From contig JALGQZ010000011.1 of the NCBI GenBank assembly GCA_023105745.1, forward strand, positions 21,726,975 to 21,790,974: 64,000 bases of DNA, written 5' to 3'. Shown here piece after piece: positions 1-11,533 of this stretch. Under the pieces are notes generated by a model. It had not been told where the DNA came from. It did not search any database and was given only the letters and a program-made list of their open reading frames with translations. The stretch comes from Austropuccinia psidii (taxonomy: Eukaryota > Basidiomycota > Pucciniomycetes > Pucciniales > Sphaerophragmiaceae). The position numbers were made by a program, and so were the translations under genes. Position 1 is the stretch's first letter. The number at the start of each line of letters is the position of its first letter.

Positions 1-1240
1 AATTTGGGATTGTTTACGTCTTGACTGGTTCAAGGAGGGAAATATGGAATACTGGGTGGATGGATTTCCATTGAGATGGTAGGCATGAGTACTGAATTTC
101 TTCAAGATTGGAAAAGGAGCCAACCATCTTTCTGATAGCTTTGTGGTGGGTCTTGTTGATTGGATATTCTTGGAGGAACGCCATATCATGTCACCAGGAT
201 TGAAAACAGGTGTACTTGCTCTACTTATATCTGAATAACTCTCAAACCTGCTTATGGCAAGTTCAAGTTCTCTCTTTACATGTTTCTGCATTTATTGGAT
301 TTTTGTTGATTTGTTTCCAGCAGAAGTTTCTTGAGTAATTCAAACTGAGTCAAAATGAGGATCTCTTTCATAAACAGTGAGAATGGTGATTGTTTTGTTG
401 AAGAGTTTTCAGAGTAATTGTAAGCAAATTCAGCCAGAGGGAGCCAGGTGTGCCAATAATCTTGATTATAACTGAAATAAACTCAAAGGTACTGTTCTAG
501 TATCTGATTTACTCTCTCTGTCTGTCCATCAGTTTCATGATGATAAGAAGTGGAAATACCTCTTGAAATCTTGAGCTTCTGACAAATTTTGGTACAAAAG
601 GAATAAAAAAAAGAGAGCCTCTATCACTGAAAATACTTGAAGGGAGGCCATGCTTTGAGAAAATATTCTTGATTAATGAATGGGCCAAATCCAATGAAGT
701 TATTGAAGACATTGTTGGAATTGAGGCTGAAATTTTTGAGATTCTGTCCACTATGACAAGGATTGATTCAAAAAAATTGGACAGTGGCAATTGAGCTATA
801 GAGTCCTTTGAAAGACAAATCCAAGGACCATTTGGAATTGGGAGAGGTTTGAAGAGTCCAAACTTCTTTTGATGAATATTCTTGTTTCTTGAACATTGTT
901 GACAGGATGAAACATAATCCATGATAAATTTAGTCATGCCAGACCAGTGAAAATCCCGCTTGACAAGTTTGGGAGTCTTCTCTTGGCCAGGATGGCCATC
1001 GTGAGGAAAGTCATGGCGCTTTTGAAGAATACTTAGTTGAATTGTGGGGTCATTGGGGACCACCACCCAATCTTTGAATAAAACAAGTTAGGAAGAGGAA
1101 TCAAGACAATAATCTTGGACAGACTTACCTTTGCCCAAATCTTGAAAGATACTTTGGTATTGATAATATCTACATAATTCCTTTTGAATAGATTAAATCA
1201 AGTTTTAAAATTATTCCACCTTGACTTCAAAATATTTTGA
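1..1240 (-). pseudogene. Gy1a integrase remnant
   Basis: The longest open piece is 509-1066. It shows the zinc-binding part of a retroviral-type integrase: two His (in HDGHPG and DFHWSG) followed by CQQC, then the catalytic core with Asp in the LSKDSIAQLP region and Asp in IFSDRGSLF. Integrase inserts the cDNA copy into nuclear DNA. The part downstream of 509 corresponds to 15800-16330 of Gy1b and is broken by stops and shifts. The chromodomain end would lie beyond base 1. Not functional. Confidence 0.85.
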
Positions 1241-1289
1241 GGCTTTAACTTCATCTTGCTTGACTATTTTCTGATAATTGATTGGATTA

Positions 1290-2480
1290 TTGCTGATTAA
1301 ATTCTCCCCCCTCTCTGGGTGAATGTTGTCCTGATGTTACAAAGCCTCTGGGAGGTTTTCCAAGTGGCCAGGGAAGTAGGTGATTGTGAAATGAAATTCT
1401 GAAAGAAAATCAGCCAAGCAAGCTTGACGGCAAGTGAGAATCTTTGAGAACATGAAGTATTGAAGTGATGAGTTATTGGTAAGAACTTCAAAAGAGGAAG
1501 AAAGAGAGAGAAGAAAAGCTCTCCAGAGCTTGAGAGCCCAGACTATTACAGGGAGTTAATTGTCATTAATCTCATAATTGAGCTCTTCTGGAAGAAGCAT
1601 GTGGCTATCAAATGCATTGGGAGGTCTTCACAAATCAGAAATCTGACTCAGTGCAGCATCCAAGGCATAATCTGATGCATCGGTCTCTTCAATGGTGGGT
1701 TGAGAAGAATTGGAGCAGTGGTAAAAGCCTCTTTTAGTTTATGAAATTTTCCAAGAGCTTCCTCATGGAGGGAAAATATGAATTATTCTTGAGGAGCTTT
1801 ATGAGTGAACTAATAGTCGTTGAATAATTCTTTATAAAATGGCGGTAGAAGTTTGCAAAGCCAAGGAATGATTGAAAAGCCTTGAGCTTTCTTGGAGGAG
1901 GCCAATGGAGAATTTGCTGGATTTTTGCTTGGTCCATCTTGAGTCCTTAAGAAAAAACAACATAACTGAAATACTCCACACTTGAGACATGGAAGAGGCA
2001 CTTGGACACCTTAGCAAAAAGATTAGTAGCTCAGAGTATGGAAAGACAAGTGGAAAAATGAGTGACATGCTCTTCCTCAGACTTGGAAAAAGCCATAATA
2101 ACATCTAAAAAACAACTACATAAACATCTAGAAGATAAGAAAAAATATCATTGAACAGATTTTGAGAAGAGGCCGGAGCATTGCTTAGCCCAAATGGCAT
2201 AACCAGATACTCATAACTACTATATTTAGTCCTAAAAGCTGTCAAATGTTCATCACCTTCCTTGATTATGAGCAGGTTATATGCACCATGCAAATCAATT
2301 CTGGAGAAGATAGAAGAACCATTAAAAACGGTAAGAATCTGATTCATAGGATGAACGGGATATTTGTTCTTCCTATTAACAGCAGTGAGCTTGCAATAAT
2401 CAACACACAAATGGAGGCCACCATCTTTCTCTTTGACAAAGAGGACAGGTGCTTTTGTTGAAGAGGAGCTTGGCTAGATG
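1290..2480 (-). pseudogene. Gy1a reverse transcriptase / RNase H remnant
   Basis: Fragments in several frames match Gy1b 13800-15000. At 2105-2410 lies the RT palm with the FSRIDLHGAYN and MPFGLSNAPAS blocks and a stop right after VYVVVF, where the YxDD box should follow. At 1734-1937 the block QSFLGFANFYRHFIKNYS marks the RT/RNase H join. At 1297-1491 the end of RNase H appears out of frame. The original protein copied the element RNA to DNA in cytoplasmic particles. At least three frame changes separate the pieces. Confidence 0.85.
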
Positions 2481-3450
2481 AAATCTTTCTCTACATTCTC
2501 TAAAATGTAGGCCCTGAGTTTATCTGAATCTTTGTTTGATAAATGATAGATCACCCCAACTGGAGTTGGAGACCCCTCCAGCTTTATATGATGATCACAG
2601 TTGCAGTGAGGAGGAGGTTTCTCTGCTTTTACCTTGAAGAATACACCCAAATAATGGTGATAAGAAGAAGGAACAACCTTTATCACAGTATCTATTTCTT
2701 CTGGCTCTTCCTTTTCATCCAACAACTCCTCCAGGGAGTAATGATAAGATTAAGGAGGAAGGTCCACATTCCCAAGGAAGAGATGAAGTGAAGATAGAGA
2801 ATTATCTTCTCCAACATCTTGAATCTCTTTGAATACTCCATCTCTAGATGATAGTAATGACTGAGGGGGATGAAAGGAAGGAATATGGACATAAGATTGG
2901 AACTATGGTGTTCTAGAATCACCATCAAGATCTGAACATTATTTGGCAAAAGAAAAGTCATTACTGGAAGATTAAAAAGGATCATAATAGTCCTTGTGAT
3001 CATACCTAAAGGTTCCCAACCCTTTTCTCCACTCAATAGATGGATTAAAACTATTAAGAAAGTCAAATCCCAATAAGAGGTCTTTGCCCTTGGGAGTAGA
3101 AATGACTAAAAAGTCTCATTCAAAGCTTGGGAAGGCTTAAAGGCCAACCATATATTTGGTATAGTGAGTCACAAATTAAGAAGGGGACTCAGATGAATCC
3201 AAGATGATGAGAGGAATCTTCTCTGGGAGTTCTGACATGGTCAAAGTATACTTGTGAGTAAACCTCTTTTCAATAAATGATCTGGTAGCACCAGAATCAA
3301 TGAGAATACTGTAGAAAATATCAAAGAGAGAAGAAGAAACAAAAAATTAAGAGAATTTTTGACAGCAGTATTCAGAATGCACAATTGTGCTCTGGATGGA
3401 AAATAGTGAAGACCATTTAACACAACATGATCTTCACTCAGGCTTTTCCC
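2474..3450 (-). pseudogene. Gy1a protease and pre-RT linker remnant
   Basis: The piece 2474-2725 carries the acidic linker EEPEEIDTVIKVVPSSYHHY and a block around PVGVIYHLSNKDSDKLRAYI, which in Gy1b lies just before RT. The piece 3241-3507 matches the start of the Gy1b protease region (QLCILNTAVKN) and reaches the segment where Gy1b encodes DSGATNSF, the aspartic protease active site. Several stops and shifts lie between the pieces. This frame is -1 relative to gag, as in Gy1b. Confidence 0.75.
3444..3450 (-). promoter_or_regulatory. Gy1a slippery heptamer GGGAAAA at gag end
   Basis: On the minus strand the gag frame reads CAG GGA AAA GCC TGA; the heptamer G_GGA_AAA is in the phase required for -1 ribosomal slippage. 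The protease/pol frame lies at -1. It is identical in Gy1b (12844-12850). Confidence 0.55.
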
Positions 3451-3616
3451 TGGCTGAGAAATTTGCCTGATGGTTGGGAAATCTGGCTTTGAGGCCTTTT
3501 GACACAAGCCTCAAGACTATTCTTCCCACCGTAATAGGTACACAAGCCCTCCTTCGATATTCTTTCTTTTTCAGAACCCATCAGCTTGAAGTCATTACTC
3601 AGCACCAAAGAATGGG

Positions 3617-5454
3617 TGTGAGCCTTAGAGGTAATTTCATATACCCAAAAGACCACAAATACAAAAATAACATATTAATATAAATAAAATAAATTTATTT
3701 ATATTATTAAAATAAAAATCAAAATATAAATATAAAATTATATTAAAAATAAAAAATTAATTACAATTTAAAAATAAACATACATAAAATTTTGTAAGTA
3801 TAAAATTACATTTATACTTGAAAAAAGTAAGTAAAAATGAAATTTTAACAAAATTGTGAAAAAATAAATAAATTTGGAAAAAAGTTAAATAAAAATTATT
3901 ATAACTTTTTATCCAATAAATAAACACAAGAAAATTATTTCACCATTGGATTCCTCATAAAAAATCAGGTGGGGTCACCCTTGAGTGAAATTCTTGTAAC
4001 TCAACTCTAAATAAGCTTAAATTAAGTTTTTAGTATTTTCAATACAAAAGTTGAAAATCCTCAAAACTTTAATTTAATTCACACCACATGTGGTGTTAAC
4101 CATCAAATTTTGTGTTAAAATTGAGGTGTTGTGTTTAGTTTAGAAGTTATGAGGAATCAAAGTATTTTCAATTGAATTCAATTGAAATGTCAAAATGTGC
4201 GCGTGTATTACATAAGTGAACTTTGATTTACATATGAGGTGTCAATTATTACTGTATTGTACTGTACAAATTGAATTGAATTACATATGTAAATTATAAG
4301 TATAATACATGATGAGGAATTAAAGGAAAAATAAATTGGAAAGATTAAATTTGGGGGGGAAAAGGAACTCCAGCTCTAAGGGGGAGCTAGACCCCCAAAT
4401 TCCTTGCTGACAGGCGTGGGATGTCAAAATTCACGCAAAAGTTCATCACTTTTGGCCTGGAATTGAGTTACAGGGTCTGTGAACTCAATTGATGATGAGG
4501 TTTTGATACCAACTGGGGTAGTTTTAGCTGTTGCCAAGAGGGTAAAACTACCCTTAAGATAAAACAATCATAGTAAAAACAGTTTTAACTGGTTTCTACG
4601 CCTCTGACACACATTCTGACGTGTTTTGAAGGCTCTAGGCCTAGTATTGCTATAGTAATGGCTGATTTAAGGGTCTAAAATGGCTAAAAATGGCTAAAAA
4701 TGGCTTAAACCAGCCCTTTTTTGGTCTAAACCAGGGTTCAATGATTCCATAATTGGCTTTTCTGTTGTCAGACTGTTTTTCACGACTGACAAGAGTAAAT
4801 TTTACTTTTGGAGTAAGAGAATTGATGGCTATAAAAGAATGTCTTCTTTGCCCCACTTTTCTCTTCATGTTAGAATCTTTTCCTTTTATTAATTAGTTTA
4901 AAACTGTTAAACCAATCAATAAAAGATTCCAACCACCCTTTTTAAATCATTTTGAACCTTTTAACCACGTGAAAAAATCATTATAATCATTGTTTGTAAC
5001 TCTTATAATCATTTTTACCCCTGAACCACCCCATAAGTGAATTAAAGCATCTTTCATCACTGTTAACTTTGTCACTTTGTTTCCAAATTCACTCTGGTCA
5101 CTTTGGGGCGTGTTTTCTCTTTAAAATTCTTTCTGAAGACTTTGTTCTTTAATTAATTGCTTGCAGTTCTTTGCTCAATTAATTCCAATTGAAATTGCTC
5201 TTGAAGGAATTTCTTTTGTAGCCTTAAAATATCTCTTGTAGAGTATTTTTTGGATAAATTTTTATTGTTGGTAAAACAATAAATTTTTATAATATTATTG
5301 TTTTATACTAATAAAGTTATAAACAATAAAATTGGCGTGTTTTCTCTTAAAAATAATATTTCTTACTATTTTTAATTGAATTTTACCTTATACAAATTTT
5401 GAGGACAGGAAAAGTACTTGAGTTTTTATCAAAGTTTCATATCCACACCTTACA
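3617..5454 (+). mobile_element. Solo LTR of Gy2, with target duplication ATGGG
   Basis: The sequence starts TGTGAGCC and ends CACACCTTACA, the termini of the Gy2 LTRs at 48228-50062 and 56404-59339, and is homologous to them in inverse orientation along its whole 1838 bp. The bases just outside are ATGGG at 3612-3616 and ATGGG at 5455-5459, a perfect 5-bp target duplication. No internal Gy2 sequence is present, so this is a solo LTR left after recombination between the two LTRs of a former full element. It interrupts Gy1a gag. ORF-like stretches inside (for example 4650-4868) recur in the other LTR copies and are not genes. Confidence 0.95.
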
Positions 5455-5627
5455 ATGGGGCTTGTCCCTCTTCTGAAGATGAAAATTCTTCTTTTGATTT
5501 GAACTCAAATAATTTTGACAATGAGAAGGAACTTACTTTGAGTATTCAGGCTTCTTCTCTTGAAAATGATTATTCTCATTTTTCCTCTCATGGTAACTGT
5601 TATCAAGCTTCAGGGTAATTTCCATTA

Positions 5628-7067
5628 TGTCAGCCTGTGACTCAAAACCAGAGCACAAGCATGACAGCCAAAATACCATAAACCAATGGTATAGCCAAAA
5701 TACCACCAAAACATGGAGCTGAGCCAAATTAGCTCAAAAGGTATCAAAAGAAAGAGGAAACTCATTTCTTCCTGAAAATATAAGTCCCATCACCATAGGA
5801 CAAGAAATAACAAAGTTATTCCTACTCAAAGTTATTGCTGAGCATAAACCTTAATTTTCACCTCTCATCTAAAATCTAGAAGGAGAGGCTTAACCCCATC
5901 AAATGGGTATTCAAAATGAAGCTCTAAGCCAGGGCTATCCAATGGTACTAGCCAAACTGAGCCAGCACCAGTATTACTTGAGTTATGGTCAAATTCAGAC
6001 CAAATAAGGGTGAACAAAACATTCACCTCTCATCTAACTTCTACAGTTTTAGTGTGAGATACTTAAAGTGGGGTCTTTTTGGAAAGAGCACAATCAGGGC
6101 TATCTGATGGTGTCATCCATTTCCTCATATCTCAACTAGAACAGAAGTTATTGGCCAAACAAGCTTAATACAGCTTTTTGCCCAAAACACGCCAATGTAT
6201 AAAAACACTTGTACATGGGATACCTTTGCCATATTTAAGAATAACCTTGTCAAGTTGGGTACCATTGTATAGAGCTCATACAGGGCTATTCAATGAACCA
6301 ACTTTGAGCTTGATATCTCAAAAACCGACAGAGTTATGACAATTTTAAGGTAAAAATCCCACCTGCTGTCATATACAGCCTTACCATGGGATAATACCCT
6401 ATAACCATGAATATGAGGTGTCAAATAGACGAAGAAGCATGTTTTTACTTCAATACCTCATATGTCAGTCAATATTGGGGTCCCATACAGTTTCTGTACA
6501 GTATTCTACGCGTCATACACGTCAGAATCAGGCTGTGAGGTCCCCAGATGAAAATTTTCACCCTGTATTGGTGAAAACTGCCCAGATGTGGTTTCAAAAC
6601 CACATCTGAGCCCAATACAGGGTATACAGGCTGTTTGCAAACCACAAGCCTGTCATGAGGAGTGAAAAATCTTCACTTCCTCTACGTGAAAAAGTCTAAT
6701 AACCTTTTCACCTCAATTTCAGGATAAAAGGAGGGCTTTTCACTGCCAAAACCCTTTCCTCATCCTGCTCTTGAATACCCTACGTAGTAAACTGTCAAAA
6801 ACAGTTTTACTCTTGGGTAATAAACAGGTATAATTATATATTTAATTATTGTAACTCTTATTATAGTAACCCAACTGGTAAGATTGCACCCTGGGTTCTC
6901 AATAGCGCTCACCACCACTATTTTCCAATAGTAGAACCCCTGAATTACATTATAAATCATCTTTTATATCAAAAAACTCTTATTATAAATCAATTTTCTA
7001 CGTGTCACAGTCATAATTCTAGTTGTAAATACTCTTATTACTACTTCAATATAGACTCAGCCTGACA
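5628..7067 (+). mobile_element. Solo LTR of Gy3, with target duplication CATTA
   Basis: It begins TGTCAGCCTGTGAC and ends CAGCCTGACA, matching the Gy3 5' LTR at 46543-47875 throughout. Flanks are CATTA at 5623-5627 and CATTA at 7068-7072. Only LTR sequence is present. It lies in the same gag as the Gy2 solo LTR, 168 bp of gag away. Confidence 0.95.
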
Positions 7068-8005
7068 CATTAAGTCTTTAAGAGAATCAATTCTTGAAGG
7101 ATGATAAACCAACTGATCCAAAATCCTGGAGTCCAATACCTTCCTTAAATGATGGATAACAGCTCTTCCACCCCAATCTCCAATTCTTGAAACTAGACTT
7201 CTAAAAATAGTGATTTATAATGATACATGTACACCTTCTTTCATTCTTGAGGCATCCAGCTCTGCTTCAGCTTTTCTGAATTCATTTTGGTCTCCAAATA
7301 AAGTAAAGAGTTTAGATTCAGATAATTACCAATTATTGAGAAGTTATGCTGGTTCTTGATTGGTGAGATTGGAAACATAAGTCTCAATCCATTTTGCAGC
7401 CCTTCCAATAAGAAATGAAGTGGTGTATAGAACTTTCTTCCTTTCTTCAGAGAAATTTTCCTGATTGTTATAAAATATAAGTTGAAAAGACTGAATGAAG
7501 CTTCTTACTTTGAAGGGTTGAGTCCCATCAAAGCATTCTGGTGCCTTAATAGATGGAGTCTTGAAGGCTGGTTGTCTTGAGGCTTCAGAGGATGAAGCTG
7601 CTTGAATATTGGCCATAATTTGAGTCATCTGCTGCATAATGGCCAGTAAATATTGTTCAGATTGATGAGAAACTCGGCTATAGTTGGCCCTCCAGTACCT
7701 TGACATGCCACCACAGGAGCAGGAACAACTTAAGTACCATCAGGCTCTTCCTCTTCACAATCTTTGCAAGGACCTTTGAAAGTGGTCCTTTAAGCTCCTG
7801 GAAAAGCACCAACTACTCCTGAAAATTAACTTGATCTTCTTTTTGTTCTTCCTTCCTTCCATATTTGGTCCTCTGTCTAAGTGGTCCCTCAGTTGAGGAA
7901 CTGCTTGTGTGCCATCAAGAGGAGCTCTTGTAGTTGGAGTAAGAACAGCTTGAGCTCTGGCCTGAGATCTTGTCTGCCTTGCAAGAGGTGAGTGTTGGAC
8001 AGGAA

Positions 8006-8735
8006 TTATTTTCAGAATAAAATGAAATAAAATGGATGAAAATCAAAATTTTAAAGTGAAAGACTTGAGGAAATTCAAAAGGAAATCTTGAAGTCAAAAT
8101 CAAAATCAAAATCTTGAAGAAAAATCAATAAATTAAAATGGAAACTTCAGTTAAATCAATCAATCAAATGTCCAATGACATCCTGAAGTCAATAAATCAA
8201 CTACTTCTAAACAATCAAAGTCAAAATCTTGCAGAAAAATTAATCAATCAAATGAATTATTGAGGAAAAATCAATTTATGTCAAAAATCTTCATGTGAAA
8301 ATCAGAAGGATCAATAAATCTTCAGGTCAATAAATTTTTTTGAATTCAATATCAATTTTATGTAAAATTAATCAATAAATTCAAATCAAGTGAATTATTC
8401 CTTAAAATTCAGAAATTCTTAAAGAACAAATCAAAATTTATCATTATATGAACAATGTGTCTGAATAATTTTGATGACCAATTTGAAATCAAATGAAAAT
8501 AGGACCTGAATTATCAATTTAATTAATTTGAAGATTTGAATAAGAATTTAAAACAGAAATAAAAAATAAAAATGGGTAGGCTTTCAACCTTCAAAATGAA
8601 GAATGAATGGGAGAAAATTGGGAGGTTACAATAAATCATGAAGTTAATAAGGATTAAAGAGTCATAATTTCAATGAAATTAATGATAAAGAATGAATGAA
8701 TAGAATGAAAATAAATTATGAGTTAATTAATATAA
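8006..8735 (-). other. Gy1a leader between 5' LTR and gag
   Basis: This is AT-rich untranslated leader, full of AATCAA/TTGATT runs and with no convincing ORF. It is the counterpart of 10825-11533 in Gy1b. The last bases (minus strand, next to the LTR) read TTATATTAATTAACTCAT, the same primer-site-like sequence as in Gy1b. Confidence 0.8.
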
Positions 8736-9334
8736 TGTCACAGGGGCTCTTGGGGAAACCAAGAGCGGCCTGGAACTCAGTAATCAGGGAGCTCACTTGG
8801 AAGACTCAAAATATTGAATAAGATAAAAGAAAAGAATAAAATTTCTCTATGAAAATATGCAAGTACAAGATGAGATGCAATAAGAGGAAAGGAAGCCAAA
8901 TAGCAAAAGAGCCAACCAAGTAAGTCATTAATCACTTTTTCAACCTTCCAGAATGAGAAATGGAATTAGTAAGGATATGACCACCAATTATTCACTGACA
9001 GGAAAAGAAAGAAAGAAGAGGTGCAAATGACTTACTTGATAATATTAGTATTAACTTAACAAAATGAAAAGAATAATAAAGATAAAATAAAATCAACATA
9101 TATTAATAAACTGGCGGAAAAACCCCTCAGGGTCAAGGGAGGATGGTAAATTTGAAAATTTGAGAGCTTTACTCCTTCAGGCTGACAGCTGGTCTGTATC
9201 AAATCCTTGATGAAGTGTATACCTTGCCAAATTGGGAATAGAACTGGGTTGAATGATCTTCCCATTGTTTATGATTGAATTACAGGGATTGATGAATCCA
9301 GACTGTATTGAATGAATGTGATGGCCAATGTTGA
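8736..9334 (-). repeat. Gy1a 5' LTR, inner part
   Basis: On the plus strand it starts TGTCACAGGGGCTCTTGG, the reverse complement of the Gy1 LTR end (AGAGCCCCTGTGACA). It is homologous to the reverse complement of 18230-18821 and stops abruptly at 9334, where Gy1b begins. The rest of this LTR resumes at 18827. Confidence 0.9.
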
Positions 9335-10809
9335 TTTCACAACCATGGCAATTCTCTCTCTTGGACCTCAATATGGCATATCCATGCCATACTAAATATA
9401 TGGCAATTTGGCAATATCCATAATCATTGACGCAATTGGCCATTGTCATTCTTTATAGCCTTTATGGTCATTTCATCATCTGGGGACAACCTGGCCCCTT
9501 CACCATCATCAGACCCTTCCTGGCCTTTCTCTCCTTTTGGGCACTCTTGAATATTTTCCAGTCAATGAGGAAAATACAGCTCAAAAGCCTGTATTTGGCT
9601 TTTTAAGCTTTAAATACAGTTTTGTGCATTTTCACCGTATTCAGCTGTATATGCCATTTTCTCATGTAATATGGCAAATATGTTCAAAAGGCCATATCAG
9701 GTCTTTTGGTGCTTAATTTCCAGATTTGCTCATTTTGCACACTTTTGCACATTTTGGCACACTCTGTGCAAATACATTTTTGAACCTGTATAAGCTGTAT
9801 TTGGCCAAATCACCCAAAAGACACTCTCTCACCTTTGAAGCCACTCAAACCCAATTATCACTTATATCCTCCTGGCATCACCTCAGAAGACCTTTGGCCA
9901 CTTTCAACCTCCAATAACCAAAAGTGCCATAAATGGTGTTATACACCATTATGCATATTTTTTCACCAGCAATCCAATGGCACCAAAATCAAATGGTTAT
10001 TTCAGCATATCATCAGGTCATCAAAGCACGTCATCCAGAGGACTAATCAAGGCTCAAAAAGATAATTGTCAATCTCAAAATACCAATGACGCCATCAAGC
10101 CATCATTGGTTATTTCTCACTCATGGTATTCTTGCAAGGGAATACTGGCAGTTCATTTTCAAGGGATATTCAAGAGGAAGTTTCAAAGCAATTTTTCAAG
10201 TGTCAGTGCTCCATCAATCCACCTTGGAAAACACATTGTTACAATACAGTCTTGATTCATCAAGACCTGTATCTCATTCATACACAATGGATATTTCCCA
10301 ATTTGGAAAGGTATACACTTCATCAAGCTGTCAATAAACCTTCAAGGATTCAATAAAGATCAGCTGTCAACCTGAAGGAGTCAAGCTCTCAACTTTTCAC
10401 ATATACCAGCCTCCTTTGACCCGGGGGGAGTTTTCCGCAGTTAATTAATATATGTTTATTTTTTTTATCTTTATTTATCTTAACATTTTTGTTAAGTGAA
10501 TACTGATATTATCAAGTCAGTCATTTAGCACCTTTTCTCTTTTCCTTCTTTGCCTGTCAATGGTTATTTGGTGGTCATATCCTTACTAATTCCATTTTTT
10601 ATTTTGGCAGGCTGTAACAGTGATTAAGGACCTACTTGGTTGGCTCTGTGGCCATTTTGCTTCTCATTTCCCTTATTGCATCTCATCTTTTTACTAGCAT
10701 TCTTCTAAGAGAAATTCAATTCTTTATTCTTTTGGAGTCTCCCAAGTGAGTTCCCTGATTGCTGAGTGCCAGGCCACTCTTTTTTTTCTGTCCAAGAGCC
10801 CCTGTGACA
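9335..10809 (+). repeat. Gy1b 5' LTR
   Basis: It runs from TTTCACAACCATGG (the expected TG has become TT) to AGAGCCCCTGTGACA. It is homologous to 17340-18821 over its length. ORF-like stretches inside occur in both LTRs and are read as LTR sequence, not genes. At 10439-10452 it carries AGTTAATTAATATA, complementary to the bases just after the LTR. Confidence 0.92.
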
Positions 10810-10810
10810 T

Positions 10811-10824
10811 TATATTAATTAACT
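10811..10824 (+). promoter_or_regulatory. Gy1b putative self-priming primer binding site
   Basis: One base after the LTR end the sequence TATATTAATTAACT is the exact reverse complement of AGTTAATTAATATA inside the LTR (10439-10452, also 18451-18464). No TGG, the usual start of a tRNA primer site, occurs here. The eight central bases TTAATTAA are self-complementary, so part of the match is easy by chance; the location right at the LTR edge and its conservation in Gy1a support a role in priming. Confidence 0.5.
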
Positions 10825-11533
10825 CATACTTTCTTTTCATTCTTTTCATTCTTTCTTTATAATTTCATTCACTCATTTCATTGAAATTATGACTTTTTAA
10901 TGCTTATGAAATTTATGATTCAGCGTCACTTCTCAGTTTTCTCTCATTCATTATTCATTTTGAAAATTAGAAGCTGAACCAGTTTTATTTTTGTTTCTCT
11001 TTTTAAATCTGATCTCAAATGATCAAATTTTAATTCATTCATAATTCAGGTGTAATCTTAATTTTCATTTGATTTTCAAATTTTTCATCAATTTATTCAG
11101 ACACATTCTTCACATCAAGATTCATATTTGATTCATTCTTCAAGAATTTTTATTTTTGAAGAAGAACTCACTTGATTTTGATTTGACATAAATTGATATT
11201 GACCTCAAGAAAATTGATTGACCTGAAGATTTCATTGGTTTTGCTGATTTTTCACATCAATAATTTTGAAATAAATTTATTTAGCCTCAAGAATTCATTT
11301 GATTGATTGATTTATTTTGCAAGATCTTGATTTTAATTGATTCTAATTATTGATTTATTGACTTGAATATTTCATTTGGATATTGATTGATTGATTTACC
11401 TCAAGATTTCATTCTTAATTCCTTGATTTTTTGAATTTGATTTTGACTTCAAGCATTTTGTTTATTTGCCTCAAGCTTCAAGTTTTTGCAATTTTGATTT
11501 TTATAAATTTTATTTCATTTAATTCCTGAAATT
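10825..11533 (+). other. Gy1b leader
   Basis: AT-rich leader between primer site and gag, rich in TTGATT/GATTGATT runs. I see no ORF of substance. Confidence 0.75.

Larger units (their letters stand above)
3438..8005 (-). pseudogene. Gy1a gag (nucleocapsid/capsid) pseudogene, split by two solo LTRs
   Basis: Gag packages the element RNA. Pieces from N- to C-terminus are 8005-7073, 5627-5460 and 3616-3438. The best stretch, 7344-7706, has PECFDGTQPFKVRSF and LIGRAAKWIE and matches Gy1b gag residue by residue. The C-terminal knuckle reads CTYYGGKNSLEAC, so the second Cys and the His of the CCHC zinc knuckle are lost. Near 8005 the start codon of Gy1b (ATG at 11534) is replaced by unrelated bases. 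When the two LTR inserts and one copy of each 5-bp target duplication are removed, the flanks align directly with Gy1b 12480-12720. Confidence 0.9.

Noticed and set aside
4650..4868. ORF with a repeated motif near 4680 (GLFKPFLAIFSHFRP-like)
   Set aside because: The same stretch occurs in every Gy2 LTR (48761-49030, 57000 and 58100 regions) with changing frames; it is LTR sequence with GCCATTTTTA repeats, not a gene.
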